A stretch of DNA of 64,000 nt from Costus lasius (GCA_027563935.2 CM050453.2:87952665-88016664); one strand, 5' to 3'. Counted from the first letter of the stretch, positions 42,171-55,881 are shown. Notes: generated by a model not told the origin, from the sequence alone. Made by a program: numbers and translations.

Positions 42171-45100
42171 TGCTAAAAATTTGATAGTAGGAGAGATGCT
42201 TTGTAGTTTCTCATGAGTTCATGAAGATAACTATTTGTGCAAATAGCTTAGAGCAAAACAAGTCCATGAACAATGGTTTCAAAATTAGCTTTCCATTTCC
42301 CAATGCATGTTGGCTAAGCTACTTACATTTTAGAGGGTAAAGAACCTTAAGAGACCTTGATTATAATCTTTACCAAAGCTTAATTAGGGCTCTTTTAAGT
42401 TTTTTTCTTTTAATAACAAAAAATCTCCATCTCCCTTTCAAAATATCCTAAATACAATTGCACTCAAAATGTTATATATCAATCAGGATATCATCTAATA
42501 ATCACTCTAACATGAGTATTGGAATAGTCATTCTCGATCATGATGCTCATCAACTCTCCCTAGGTAAAAAAAAAAATTACTTGTTGGGAATATGAACTCT
42601 AATATGCCTTCTCGAGATTAGTTGTAGTTTCTTCCTTAAGTAATTCTTTCAAAATTTAGGTGTCATCTACTACAACAAACTAGATGCCATCTAGTTTGTC
42701 TATTAGAAGGAAACATGACAGGTAATCAAAAGTAGTGTCAATATACTCTGGAGCTCCATATTGCACTATGACCTTAGGGTGTAGGGGAGACAACTATTAT
42801 TCTTAGTCATTAACTCATACTCTTCATTGGTTTATATTAGTGGTGATAAATTTTCCACCTTAAAATATTGATGCTATCTCCGAAGACCTAACAAATTGCA
42901 TTATTACTTAGCTTTTGCTTGATCTCTTCAATATTGGATTTTTTAAAATATTATTTTAGTTTTTTACTTGGAGCTTCAAGATGATTCTAAGTATGAATCT
43001 CAATTTTTTTTCTATCGTACTTTTCTATACTAGTTTCACAATGTAATATATTCTTAGGGAATGAGCAATATATAATGTAGCAGAAAAATAAATTTTCATT
43101 CCCCTTCAAGGATCCAAATGAAAGAAAAAAACCAATTAATAGTTCAAAACTACACCTTTTAGAGTGTCACAAGTCGAATAACTATAGCAAGAGACTATGA
43201 GCATCTCACCTCTATGATATCCATACACAATCCAATGGAATCTCTTTCTGCTTCTCATCTCATTCGTAGAAGGTGATGGCAACAATGGATAAAGTGGGAC
43301 ACAAGATGAAAGGGGCAACACTCGAGATAAAGGAGGAGGTGCTTCTTTTATTTGTCCAATCTAATGTTTGTACATCTATCTCATTTAAGCATGATGGTGC
43401 CCCATTTTACATAGAAAAGTGAAGTGTATGCTTAGGGTTTAACATTTGATGGCATCTCTCTACAAACAAGCACAAATGCCTAGGGTTAGGATTTTAAGTG
43501 TCTAACTCTTTCCAACTTTGGTTGTCTCCTCCTATGTATGCCTAGCCTATATGTTCATGTCTTCAAATGTGATATGTTCAAATTTTGAATTAAATTCTTT
43601 AATTCTATTATACAAAAGAAAAAAAAAATCCACATATGTGGTTCTAAACCATGACCATTTGCCACTTGGTAATCACTATTTCCATGATGCCACTTGACAA
43701 TAATTATCATAATTGAGATTCAAATTCAGTCTAATTGTGTGACCCATTAGTTTCTTGTGATATGAGTAGTAACATTATAATGTTATAAATAGTAAGCATA
43801 TCATAGTACTATTGTAACCTAAGTCATAAAAATATTAAGATTCGACATAATTTTTTTATGATAATATTCTTGTAAAGTTTAATCTCATGGTCCTTGATAT
43901 CTAGATGGAACATAAGTCATGGAATATGTCATGGTTGCATAGTTCAATTACTATTTGAACATAGCCATGCATTTTATTCTTACTTAATTAAGGTGCCATT
44001 ATACCAACACTCCTATTATATAAAAGAGATAAATTTTCTCTTGATCACTCATATTCCTATATGATTAATGATGTACCCAATTATATCATTTATGGTCATC
44101 CAATTATGGGTGACATTTGACTATATGAAAGTATATAACTAGCAATGTTGGAATCTAGGATGACATCAAGTCTAAGGATCACATACACTAAATGTTTTAC
44201 ACTCAATATAACAATCTACACAATATTCTCATGGTCGGTCTATACACTATATTGTTCTCGAACATACTCATATGTTGACTTGATATCTCATATAATATGA
44301 ACTCTATCATTAGTCACTAGTCTCCATACTTTATTGTTTTCAATCTATAATATTACTTGACTTTGGGCATTTGAAAATAATTATATTATTCTAGGGATAT
44401 TATTATAATTAATTTATTATATAGATATCAAGTAAATATAATAATAATAATAATATCTTGATTAAAAATATAAATATGAACAAGATAAAATGTATGCTAA
44501 AACTAGCATCTTATGATTGGTCTTTAAGGCATACTCCAACATATATGTCCATGAAGTTTGACAATCACTATAACTTTATCAGATCCAACAACCTCAGTCT
44601 CATGTATGTGTAAATGACTGTGCTCATGGCTCAATATACAATTATCTTGTTCTTAGTTCCCACTTTATTTTGGATAATAAAAGTAAATTATTGGATATAA
44701 TTTTACCAAAATAGGGTGTCATGGACTCAATATTTTGCTAGACACTCAAGTATGATAATCGTGATGGTTATTGTATGCAAAAGATAGTATCTCTTAACAA
44801 ATAATGTAAAATGAAGAATTTGTTATCGTAGGTTGAGATTTCTCTACATATCATAATTTAACTTCTTAGTAAAGGAGGTCCTAGGATGCTCCTAAAAAAG
44901 GGTTCATCCAATATTGACCTCTAAGGCAACACATGGTACCTCAAAAACTATAGAAAATAAGGGAATTGCATAATATACATGGAGGTCAATTGGGTCTTAA
45001 TTTCTATTATGGATTTATTAGAGGACAATGCTCAATGAAATTCATCCTTGATTAGGTAGTTATTGGGATTTTAATTGTGCTAGATACACGTATGAACCAA

Positions 45101-45299
45101 TGATAGAATGTAGTTAATCCATGGAAGCTATGATCTTCGAATAGAGTTATCGGTTAACCAATTATATATGGACCTCACTTTTCTAGAGCTATCTCAAAGC
45201 CCTTAAGCAAGCATGATAAACCTAGGAAAAATAATAAAGTTTAAGGAACACTTCTTTATAGCTTCAGGTACTATCAACACATTAGTATGCCATGGTGCT

Positions 45300-45860
45300 A
45301 GTAAAAGAATAGACCAGATTATTTTTGTTAAAAATTCAAGATCACTAGCATAAAACAATATTCAAAACCTTGTTTCTTTGCATCTAGACAAAATTCTTCC
45401 ATCCTAAGAACCTTACGAGTTAGTCTATGGTGTTCTTGGTGATTACATTTGTTGGCACTATAGATCAAAATGTCATCAAAATATATATTAAAAAATTGAC
45501 CTAGATATATGCTAAGAATGTGATGCATGACTTTCTTAGAAGAGGAGGGGCATGGCCAAAAGGTATTAGTAGCCATTCTTATAGACCATCTTTTATCTTA
45601 AAAGCTATCTTTCACTTTTGTCTCAATCCAAAACCATCTAAAGAGATCTAACATATCATCTAGCATGGATAGGAAAGTGATATTTGATTGTGATTTGATT
45701 ATTGACTCTACAATAGATTCATATACCATCCTTCTTTAGATTAAGTAGGGTTGATATGGCACAAGGACTTACATTTTCTTGAACGGTTTTATGCAAGTGT
45801 TCATTGACTTGTTATTTGAGTTCAGTATGTTTTGTATGGTTCATTTTATGATGGGTAAAT
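45300..45860 (-). pseudogene. Decayed Ty3/gypsy reverse transcriptase fragment
   Basis: On the minus strand, one frame reads NVSPCAISTLLNLKKDG near 45770, matching the start of gypsy RT (SPCAVPxLLxPKKDG). Further on, 45576-45328 reads VMHHILSIYLGQFFNIYFDD then ILIYS, matching the catalytic YxDD box and what surrounds it. Many stops and shifts lie between. It is a different and much older element than the Tat insertions, fixed in the receptor-kinase intron. Confidence 0.7.
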
Positions 45861-47284
45861 ATCCTAGAGGATAATTGAAGTTAATGCTTAACCTCACATG
45901 TCTTGGTGAAGATGACCTCAACAACGTCAGTGCTAAAAGAGGATAACACTTTCCTAATATCATAACCTATTCTTGATTCAGGCAAGCATCAAATTCATGT
46001 CCTCTTAAGCATCACAACATATTGGCAGCTCTTTGACTTGAGTCATGTAATTAGGAACAATAGTCATACCTTACAATATTACTATATTATTCCAATTAAT
46101 GTGTGAAAATTAATCCAATCAGAGCTACTACTTTGTACATATTGATCTAGTCTATGTATTGGTACTAGACTAGATTAGTATGCAAAAGCAATGTGCTTTT
46201 AGACTATTTATTTTCAAAACATCATTTGGATTGGACAAACATATTTTATAGGGTTCATCTTATAGTGGGGTAAATAGGGTAATGATGATCCATGCACCAA
46301 GTCAATGGCATGTTGGATGCCTTCTCAAGTGGTAACTCATTAGGAAGTTCCTTAATGACAACATTAGAGATCTCACTAATAAGCTTTGAACTTCAACGAA
46401 GGTATATCTTATTGGTCCAAGAAATATTTATATTGCTACCACAATCAATGTCATGTTCAACCATGCCTTGTAGAATAGGTGGTAAAAAAAATATTAGTCC
46501 TTTTTTATTCTTAGGACTTAGTTATGCTAAGAAGCACCTCATGACAGTCATGTTAAGTTGGGTGCTAGGGTTGTCTTGTTGTATTCACTATAATAAATTT
46601 GGCCTTATAAAATTTGGTACTCCCACTTTCATTGTGGCTAGTATTCTCTTTAGGCGCCCTACCAACTAAAAGAAAAGCCTTTTTTTTTTTACAATCTCTA
46701 CACTAGTGTTTGTGCCTTTGAATATCATACTATATGGGTCCCTTAGATGTTAATTCTACATGACCCTTTCACATTTTGCAAATGTAGGCATAGGGTTAGG
46801 CCAAGGGGTAGGATGAGAGAGGGTATCAAACAAGATTCAAAGGGGACTAGTAAGATTAGGATAGTTGTAGATTGTGTTTAACTTCACATGCCATTGTGCA
46901 GACGACCTCAATCTTTAACCTATCCTTGATTCGTGATACGTTCAAACTCAAATCCCCTTGAACATCACAACATATTAATAACTATTTGAATTGCATCATA
47001 TAATTGTGGGGGGGTTGAACAATAGTATCTTATTGGATTAAGTGGATACCAAACTAGTATACATATATATACACACATAATAGTGTGTGATAAGCAAAGT
47101 AAACAAACATGCCTAGTAACACACTAATATATAATTAGCTTAAAATTTTGTATATGTAGTTTTTTGATTTATTGTTTTGCAATGTTAAAATTTTTCACAT
47201 GCCAAAAATATTAGAATAGTGAAATGTTGGATACCAAAACAACCATTATATCTCAAGCTAACGAAAGATGAAAAACTTGACCAG

Positions 47285-47542
<258 letters not shown>

Positions 47543-47935
47543 TGACCGTTTCAAATCCACCTTAAATTAATAAGGCTTTTTGTTTAATGGGTTCTGACTT
47601 CCAATGAGCGCAAGCGCTCATTGTTAATTACCCCTAAAATTAGGGAACCTTTGATTAAGAGATCTATAATACGCAACAAGATAAGAACGATAATCAGATG
47701 ATGTCACTTATAAATTTCATTCATAAATTTGATTTGACGCGATACATATTTCGACATGATAAGAGAAAAGGGGTATTCATCAAGATGGGGGATTTGTGTT
47801 CGTCGGACTTTAGCCTTGTGACGGCGTGTTGGGTAATATCCGGCCCAGGTAGTACAACATTATATCGAGGAGCTACGCCCCGATGGTAAACATCGACGTA
47901 CGCACCTCCCAAACGATATTCCATCGTAATACATT

Positions 47936-49378
47936 AAGGCGTGTTGGATATCAGATTGGAAAGATCACCCGGCCTTGATGGCGCGTTGGATGATTTGAAG
48001 TAGAGAAAGATCATTTGGCCCCGACGGCGTATTGGGTGATTGGGTTTGGAGATTTATCCGGCCTTGCGGCGTAGTGGATAATTTGATTTGGAAATTTATC
48101 CGGCCTTACGGCGTGGTGGATAGTTTGATCTGGAAGTTTATCCGGCCTTGCGGCGTGGTGGATAATTTGATTTGGAGATTTATCCGGCCTTGCGGCGTGG
48201 TGGATAGTTTGATCTGGAAGTTTATCCGGCCTTGCGGCGTGGTGGATAATTTGATTTGGAGATTTATCCGGCCTTGCGGCGTGGTGGATAGTTTGATCTG
48301 GAATTTACCCGGCCTTGCGGCGTAGTGGATAATTTGATTTGGAATTTATCCGGCCTCACGGCGTAGTGGATAATTTGATTTGGAGATTTATCCGGCCTTG
48401 CGGCGTGGTGGATAATTTGATTTGGAATTTACCCGGCCTTGCGGCGTAGTAGGTAATTTGATTTGGAATTTATCCGGCCTCACGGCGTGATGGATAATTT
48501 GATTTGGAGATTTATCCGGCCTTACGGCGTAGTGGATAATTTGATTTGGAGATTTATCCGGCCTTGCGGCGTGGTGGATAATTTGATTTGGAATTTACCC
48601 GGCCTTGCGGCGTAGTGGATAATTTGATTTGGAATTTACCCGGCCTTGCGGTGTGGTGGATAATTTGATTTGGAATTTACCCGGCCTTGCGGCGTAGTGG
48701 GTAATCTAATTTGGAATTTATCCGGCCTCACGGCGTAGTGGATAATTTGATTTGGAGATTTATCCGGCCTTGCGGCGTGGTGGATAATTTGATTTGGAAT
48801 TTACCCGGCCTTGCGGCGTAGTAGGTAATTTGATTTGGAATTTATCCGGCCTCACGGCGTGATGGATAATTTGATTTGGAGATTTATCCGGCCTTACGGC
48901 GTAGTGGATAATTTGATTTGGAGATTTATCCGGCCTTGCGGCGTGGTGGATAATTTGATTTGGAATTTACCCGGCCTTGCGGCGTAGTGGATAATTTGAT
49001 TTGGAATTTACCCGGCCTTGCGGCGTGGTGGATAATTTGATTTGGAATTTACCCGGCCTTGCGGCGTAGTGGGTAATCTGATTTGGAATTTACCCGGCCT
49101 TGCGGCGTAGTAGGTAATTTGATTTGGAATTTATCCGGCCTCACGGCGTGATGGATAATTTGATTTGGAGATTTATCCGGCCTTACGGCGTAGTGGATAA
49201 TTTGATTTGGAGATTTATCCGGCCTTGCGGCGTGGTGGATAATTTAATTTGGAATTTACCCGGCCTTGCGGCGTGGTGGATAATTTGATTTGGAATTTAC
49301 CCGGCCTTGCGGCGTAGTGGGTAATCTGATTTGGAATTTACCTGGCCTCACGGCGTGATGGATAATTTGATTTGGAAA
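47936..49378. repeat. Expanded 41-bp tandem array with higher-order structure
   Basis: About 34 units around CCGGCCTTGCGGCGTGGTGG followed by ATAATTTGATTTGGAATTTA. Units group in higher-order repeats: an 83-bp dimer at 48060-48310 (alternating TAGTTTGATCTGGAAG and TAATTTGATTTGGAGA) and a nine-unit block of 372 bases (48354 and 48726 start identical blocks). It is three times as long as the array in the full element. Confidence 0.88.
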
Positions 49379-51358
49379 AGAAAATACTTAAATTCTAATG
49401 GATGCAGCGTCATATTGAGGAGCTACGCCCCGACGATAAACGTCGACGTACGCACCTCCCAAACAATATCCCGTCGCAATGCGTCAAAATTTTGGTATCA
49501 TGAGAACTTTTCTTCCAAAATTTACACTCAGTCGGGTGCGACCTGTTGAGTCCGAGCGATAGCAAGATACCACCAATACTGATGTGCTCCAAATACTGGT
49601 CATGTCTTATTAATTAATAAAAATTTTGACCTTGAGTTATACTTCGGACGCGCATTTAGACTCAAACGTCGAGTGCCATGTATGTTGGATTGGAACGAGC
49701 GCGGCTGAAGTCTTAACGCTAATTCGTCGTTTCCATTTTGAATCTAGACATGGGCCCAGACTTAGTCAATCATAACTGAATTTGGGCGGAGCACGATTAA
49801 GGCGAGGTGTTCGTTAACGCCCCGAATATTTTCGTTTCCCTAAAAAGAAATCCCTTTTTCAAAAGGGTAAAGGCTGCTATTCTCCTGCGGAGCGCGACTC
49901 TGCCCTCGACGACGAACGAGGTCGGCGGAGGGAAGTTCACCCTATCTTGGCGTTCTCGGGTTCTCGTCGGCGATTGACGGGAAGTTGATGTCGGCGACGT
50001 CTGCCGAGATGGATCTCATGGCTGTAGTGCGAACGCAAGGGACGGCGGTCGATGAAGCCATGGCGTCAGAAGGGCGATATGGGATTCAGCCTCTTCTATT
50101 TTGCGGACGTGTCAGCGGGTGCATGACATGCGAGAAGGAGAGGGCAGCACGGGACGCTCACTTGTCTCTCGAAGCAGCAGCATCACTAGCCTGCGGCTTC
50201 TGACCAAACGGTCGAGGCGATTGGGGTTGCTTCTGGTTATTTCTTTTACGTATACCTCGTTTTATGTTCTCATGGCTGTTTGTGGCATCTATGTTCCCTT
50301 GGTCAGACGAAAGGGGTGGCCAGACCCTACCGTTGCGAACTTCCCTTTCTTGGAGAGGAACAGAACCCCCCTTTTGCTCCCTCGCCATTGCTCGGACCGC
50401 AATATCTTTGAAACGAGGGGATTCTCACAGAGAGGAGTACACATTGTTCATCAGGTTCTTCCCGAAATTTCATTACTATTATTTCTAGTTTTCTTCTTAT
50501 TGTCTCTCGTTTGGTCGGACTTCCATCGCTACAGTTCCGATCGTGACTAGCAAGGAGAGCGAGAACGAGTTTTCTCTGACTTCCCTTTTTGATTTGCAAA
50601 AAAAACGCCGGCGCCTTGTGAGTTTCTTATCAGTTCTTGTGGTGACATTTATGTTTTTCTTCCCCCTTTTATCTATCTTCCTCATCTTATTACAGTTGGA
50701 TTGGAAACCAGTTCTTACGTATCTTCATTACGGCCACAACGACAAGAAACTCCGAGTCTATTTCTTGAGGGAGTCTGAGCAGGCAAGAAAGGGAGCAAAA
50801 AGCTTGACCCAGGTATTTTCTTGTTCTTCGTACCGTCTCCTTTGGTTTACGAGATCTTCCTTCTCTTCTTTTAGTAGTTTGTCGCTTGTTTTCTCTTCTC
50901 TTCTTTTTTTTCTTCTCTTTTTTTTTAGGAACCGGTTATTCCCTGACCTCTTCGCGTTCTCTTTTCTCATGCACGCATTTTTTTGTTTTCTTTTTGTTTT
51001 CCTGCTGCTTTTTGCATACCTTCATCCCCCACAACCCATTTTTTTCTTTTTACCCAGTATGATCCGTAGGGCGTTCAGCGTGCTTAGAACTTGAGGAAGT
51101 GGAGAGAAGCAGGGTGTATCTGCTCTTTACGGTGCCAGGTTGCTTAGTGCAACCATGAGGCCTAAAAAAAAACGAGCGATCCAAGATAGGGTGGTGTGTG
51201 CTTTCGTGATGCCAGGTTCCTTAGTGCAACCATGAGGCCTAAGAAAACCGGGCAGGAGAAATTTCTTGTTTTCTTACCTTCTTCTACCTTTGCGTCCTCC
51301 TTTCTTCCCCTGCTTCTTACGCCTCCCTCCTCTCTTTTTTTTTAGCCGAGCGTCCCTC

Positions 51359-51365
51359 TTTTATA
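51359..51365 (-). promoter_or_regulatory. TATA box of the minus-oriented solo LTR
   Basis: Minus strand CTATAAAAGAGGG, in the same relation to the hairpins (128 bases to the first) as in the full element (143 bases). Confidence 0.55.
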
Positions 51366-52414
51366 GACTGTCGCTCTTTTTTTTTTTTTTTTTTGTCTTA
51401 TTCCACCTATCCATCAACTGGCCCGACCACTTTTTATCTCCTTTCCTTGTCAGCCCCTTATTCTTCTCCTGGTCGACCGCTTCCTGTCCCATGCCAGCTC
51501 TTTGTCGATTCCATCCCGCCTTATTTTACTCTGTATTATCCCCTTTTAGATGGGTTTCTTTCCATTCTCATCTTTTCTTTCTTTCTCATTTCTTAAAGCA
51601 CTGCTGCATACTAGCATTGCTGCATACTGCTTCTAAAGTGCTGCCCCCTCTTCTTTCTCTTATCTCCTTGCGAAGTTAGCCTTCAGGATTTACGAATTAC
51701 CGGGGATTTTTATCAATCAACACTTTGCTTTGTTTGCTGGGGACTTCTGGTTTTATCATAGCATTTGATTTGCGCAGTGGAGCATAATAGCTTATTCCCT
51801 CAATCTGGATGCTTGCCCCTTAAATCTGAACATTTTCAGTTTCCTTTTCTCTAAATGTACGGTCTCCTTTATATTGTCAAGGCTCTACGAATGCCATTCT
51901 TGAAATGGACTGAAAGATTTACCCAGCCCTTGGTTGAAGTACTTTGTCTGCTCATCAAGTTTGTTTCTAGATATTGAGAGCTGCAACTCCCTTTCTTTTC
52001 TTCATGCACGATACTAATGCAGTATGGTTCTGCTCTCATCTTGATTTTAAGATTTGGCAATTGACCTCCATCGATCTTGGAAATCTCTCCTAGCTGAATT
52101 CCTTAAGCATCCTTCACTCAAATCTTTCTGAAAAATGCTCACTTTCTGTCATAATCCTCGGTACGATACCAACATACTCCACGACTCTTAAGGTGCATTT
52201 CCTCAATCTGCTTCGGATAGCCTTTGACGAATCTCTTCAGAATTTGATAGCTTATTTACATGGGTTCTCAGCCATCATCAGATCGCTGAGAATTTTTTCA
52301 GCAAGATTAGATAAAGCAACTCGCGGTTATCATTGATAATTTTAAATCATGACTACTGTTTCCTGCATCAATTCCATTTCAAGTCACCACTTTTCCATTA
52401 TTTTTTTATCAATC

Positions 52415-52579
52415 CCAACATAGAATGTCTCCACCGCAGGCAATCTTTTCAGATACCCATTCTAGAACTAATTCTAGTAATAGCTTTAACTGTTCTTCCG
52501 CTTCACGTTCATCTACTATTTCACAGTTGCTCGATATTAACTTTTGAATTAGCTCTTGCTTTGTCACGACAGATCTCCT
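52415..52579 (-). pseudogene. Captured CDT1-like fragment in U3 of the solo LTR
   Basis: Minus strand, after an acceptor-like CATAG, reads RRSVVTKQELIQKLISSN then CEIVDEREAEEQLKLLLELV and LEWVSEKIACGGDILCW. This matches the C-terminal winged-helix region of the plant replication licensing factor CDT1 (pattern VRRSxxTKxELIxKII, then VEExLxLLxELVPxWISEK and SGDxL). The flanking minus-strand sequence from 52400 to 51870 has more coding-like but broken stretches that I cannot assign. The fragment is in sense with the LTR and sits between its U3 start and its TATA box. Confidence 0.65.
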
Positions 52580-53077
52580 CTATGACTGGAATTAGGCCAG
52601 GAGGCTATCAACTTTTGTCTTTTAATGGCATTGGAAACACTTTCTTCTTCCTCTTTTTTTTTTTACTGCATTCATCTCCTCCTCTCTAATCGACTGCACG
52701 AGAGTTTCTGGTATAATATCGAGGGGATCATCATTGGGGAACAGACATTCATTATGGCCCTGGGCCACTGCTTTTTTTTTTGCTTTTATTGCTTATGATC
52801 AAATAGTTTCTTGTTTGCTTCCACTACCCTGGAAACTTCTGTGGCCAATCAAAGGCTGATAGAACTGTATAAAAAGAGAGTTTTGTATAGGCTTTAGAGG
52901 CTATACTACTCATGCATTCCTTTATTGATCGAGCTATTCATTTATTGATCGAGCTTAATTATCTTCGTTTGTTGTTAGCTGAATTTAATATTGTTGCATT
53001 TGTAAATTTGTTTAGTAGCAAACCATTGGGTCTACTTCCGGCAATACTCTTGGTAGAATAACAGGTCCAACATAATA

Positions 53078-53329
53078 CTAAAAGAATAGTTGGTACATAG
53101 TAAGTTTCTTTCTATTCAAACACATAGAAAACTTGTTATCATTTTAAAGAAACAAATATATACTATGGATGTATGCAGTGAATACATGTCACCAGAGCAT
53201 GCTATGAATGGTCTTTTTTTAGAGAAATATGATGTGTTCAGTTTTAGTGTTATAATGCTAGAAATTTTAAGTGGTAAAAGGTGTAGGGCAATGGGTCAAT
53301 CAGAACCTCACAAGAATCTTATTCAACAG
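53078..53329 (+). pseudogene. RLK exons: activation segment and subdomains VIII-IX
   Basis: 53078-53099 gives TKRIVGT and part of Y before GTAAGT; 53179-53329, after TGCAG, completes it with [20 protein letters not shown] and [14 protein letters not shown], up to LIQQ before GTACC. The phases fit (TA plus T). SPE and DVFSFSV are the kinase APE and DxxSFGV motifs; the usual G of SFGV is S. The frame is open. Confidence 0.85.
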
Positions 53330-53414
53330 GTACCAAGTGAACCTTGTCTTAATAAAATTATCCTTTTTAATTTAGTTTGACTGGTCTAGTATGTTTTTTA
53401 TAAACTCTGCATAG

Positions 53415-53708
53415 GCATGTGAATTATAGCGGGAAGATAGATGCTTGGAACTAGTAGATGAAGCAATGCGAGAATCTTATCCCATATCCAAAGTCGAGAT
53501 TTATCCATGTGGCTCTACTGTGCATACAAGAAGGAAGTCGTAACAGACCAACAATGGACAATGTAGTTCTTATGCTAAGTGAAGACATTATGTTTCCCCA
53601 ACCTGAGAGCATTGATTTGTTCACAACAAATACTTTTGAAACAAATTGGAGTTCCAGGAATGAAATTAGTGTAACATTATTAGCCAATAAAACGATATCC
53701 AAACATGA
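53415..53708 (+). pseudogene. RLK last exon, cut by the plus-oriented solo LTR
   Basis: Reads LELVDEAM in one frame, then after a shift RFIHVALLCIQEGSRNRPTM, DNVVLMLSED, FPQPESIDLFTTNTFETN and SRNEISVTLL, the usual end of SD1-type kinases. There is a TAG early in the exon as well. At 53708 (frame KHD) the LTR enters. After it, 61450 resumes in frame with HDIYYYYY and TAA at 61474-61476, a stretch that is only an ATT microsatellite. Confidence 0.82.
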
Positions 53709-54029
53709 TGTTGAGCTAGTTATTTGCAAAAAAAAGAAATCATTATTGAGCATCAAAATGCATCAATATGAATCAGCTCTACAGTTATGATGCTGCTAAA
53801 AAAGTTTGTACAGAGTTATAGCCTTCACATTAAAAGGAGAAATTCCACGAAATCCAAATAGACTTGGATGGAAGAACAATTCGCTTTTGTTTTACAATTA
53901 TACATACTGCCATGCCGAAACCCCAGCATAATTTACCAAGGAAACAACTACTGCTGTCCGTATTAGGAGGTAAGCTTGGTACAAACCAGCTCAATTGGTA
54001 CAGGAACCTCCTATGTTTATACACTAAAA

Positions 54030-55285
54030 GCCGGGCTTAATAAAAGCGGCTTCAGTTCAGAGGCTATGAAATATTTCAATCTTATAAACAGGACAGTAAT
54101 CTTTATCCAGATGCCATCACGCCAGCAAACGTGCTTTCAGCTTGATCTAATTTGAAATTAGTGCAGCATACAACAAGTTTTCATGCTTACATAATGAGAA
54201 GAAATATTCTGCTCGATGATGTTTTGAACACTGCTCTAATAGAATTCTACTCAATGTCCAACGAAATGAAACATGCGAGGAAACTATTTGATTATCTTAT
54301 CTGCAGAGATATAATCTCCTGTAATGTTATGATTTCTGGTTATCTCCGGAATGGAGTAGTTGAAGAGGCAATTAATATCTTCACCGAAATGGCAAAATCA
54401 GGTGCAAAACCCAATTCGGTAACAATGGTGAGTCTATTGTCAACATTTTCTGGTTTAGGAGATGCAAGAAAGGGCAGGTGGGCGTATGCTGTTGCACTCA
54501 GGTGTGGCTTTCATTTAGAGCTGCATGTTTCCAATTTGATTCTACACATGTATGCAAGATGTGGGCAAATTGACAAGGCAAGGATGTTTTTTTATTTGAC
54601 GGCAGAAAAAGACTTGGTTTCGTGGACTGTAATGATGATGGGCTATATAAATTTTAGTTGTGGAGATGAAGCTGCTGCATTATTTGAGAAAATTATGAGT
54701 GCAAGAGAAGAGCCCGATCCACCGACTATTGTCACTTTACTTCAGGCACAAGCTCAACTGGGCAGTCTCAGATCGCTGAAAGAAATTCATGGTTATACTT
54801 ACAGAACTTGTATGGTAGATGATATCAGCACCATAAATTCTCTGATAATTACATATGCAAAGTGTGGAAAGTTAAATATTGCAGAAACTATATTTGGTAG
54901 AGTGACTACAGGGCCTGAATTGAACTCATGGAACATGATGATTGCTGCATATACCATGCATGGTTCTTGCACCAATGTGCTTCAGATGTTTAATCAAATG
55001 CGAAGGGAAAATCTGATGCTAGATGCAACATTCAGTTTAGTATTTTCAGCCTGCAGCCACTTCGGGCTGGTTGATGAGGCTTGGCGTATCTTTAGTTCCA
55101 TGAGTTCATACTATTTAGTTCTTCCACACGAAGAGCACTACAGTTGCATGGTGAATTTTACTGGGTTGATCAGGTCAAATGTATGTGCACAAGATGGTAA
55201 GTGGAATGAAGTTGCATATGTATGGGATAAAGCTAGACAAAGAGGATTGTCAAGGATTCCTGGCTTCAATTTCGTTGACGGATGA
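54030..55285 (+). pseudogene. PPR gene fragment in U3 of the solo LTR
   Basis: 54152-55285 is open for 377 codons but has no ATG at its beginning. Upstream the match goes on with a frameshift and a TGA in place of a cysteine codon (about 54146), back to about 54030 (SSEAMKYFNL). PPR repeats are plain: LIEFYSMSNEMKHARKLFD, RDIISCNVMISGYLRNGVVE, AINIFTEMAKSGAKPNSVTM, LILHMYARCGQIDKARMFF, KDLVSWTVMMMGY, LIITYAKCGKLNIAETIF, LNSWNMMIAAYTMHG, LVFSACSHFGLVDEAWRIFS. The alternating lengths fit the PLS type. It ends GFNFVDG and TGA, like the end of an E-type motif. N-terminal targeting sequence and early repeats are missing. Intact members bind organellar RNA; this one is a captured, broken copy. Confidence 0.85.
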
Positions 55286-55881
55286 GCTTATTTGTCTAAT
55301 CAAAACTCATGGAAAATATTTGTAATCAGAAGTTAATGATTTCAGCAATTTGGTAAAAAGGAGGATTGTATGAGATTCTTCAATCTTGTTCAAGGAAAAG
55401 AACAAATAACTGGGTTCGTTGTAATCTGATTCCCAGAATAATGCATGGTGTGTATAATAATATTTTCATAATTAGTTATTTGGAAAAATAATAATAATAA
55501 GTTTGACTGCGCAAAAAAAAAAAGAAAAGTAAAGTGAATACACAAAAGGAATGAATCAGTCATAAAAAAAGAATAAAACAAAGTTTTAGCGAGAAGAGAT
55601 TAGCTGCTGTTTAACAGAGAATTATGCTAAGCATACGCACAACCAAAAAGGAAATAGCTGCAGAAGAATAAGGAAAGTGATAGAGAAAATAAAATTAAAA
55701 AAAAAAGAGCTGAAATAAATTCCAAGAAAAAAGGTTCCACGACAGAATATGGCAAGAGGGGCTAGCGCTTCGAAAAGGATAAAAGGAAGTAAGTGGCAAT
55801 AGACGGCAGCAAATAAGGAAGAAAAAAATCATATCAGGAAAATCATATAAGGAAGCTTCAAAAAAATTTACTAACGACTCT

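Larger units (their letters stand above)
41343..47284 (+). other. RLK intron, right part, with old repeat debris
   Basis: About 5.9 kb, AT-rich, between the copia element and the next kinase exon. Contains a 190-bp tandem duplication (41815-42170) and a decayed gypsy RT fragment (45300-45860). The stretch 45860-46800 may be more of that element, but reading is too broken to say. I see nothing else in 42200-45300 except short A or T runs. Confidence 0.5.

Noticed and set aside
44157..44541. A 385-bp stretch with TGTTGG...CCAACA ends, like a solo LTR
   Set aside because: The ends fit a copia-type LTR and the right end resembles that of the copia element here, but flanking five bases do not match and I found no partner.
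48032..48325. 97-codon frame of 14-residue repeats
   Set aside because: The frame is a by-product of the near 42-bp period in the tandem array. It has no start context and breaks where the period changes to 41.
47936..49378. Regular repeats resembling a CRISPR array
   Set aside because: Units are contiguous 41-bp tandem repeats without unique spacers, lie in a plant LTR and recur in its relatives. They are LTR tandem repeats.
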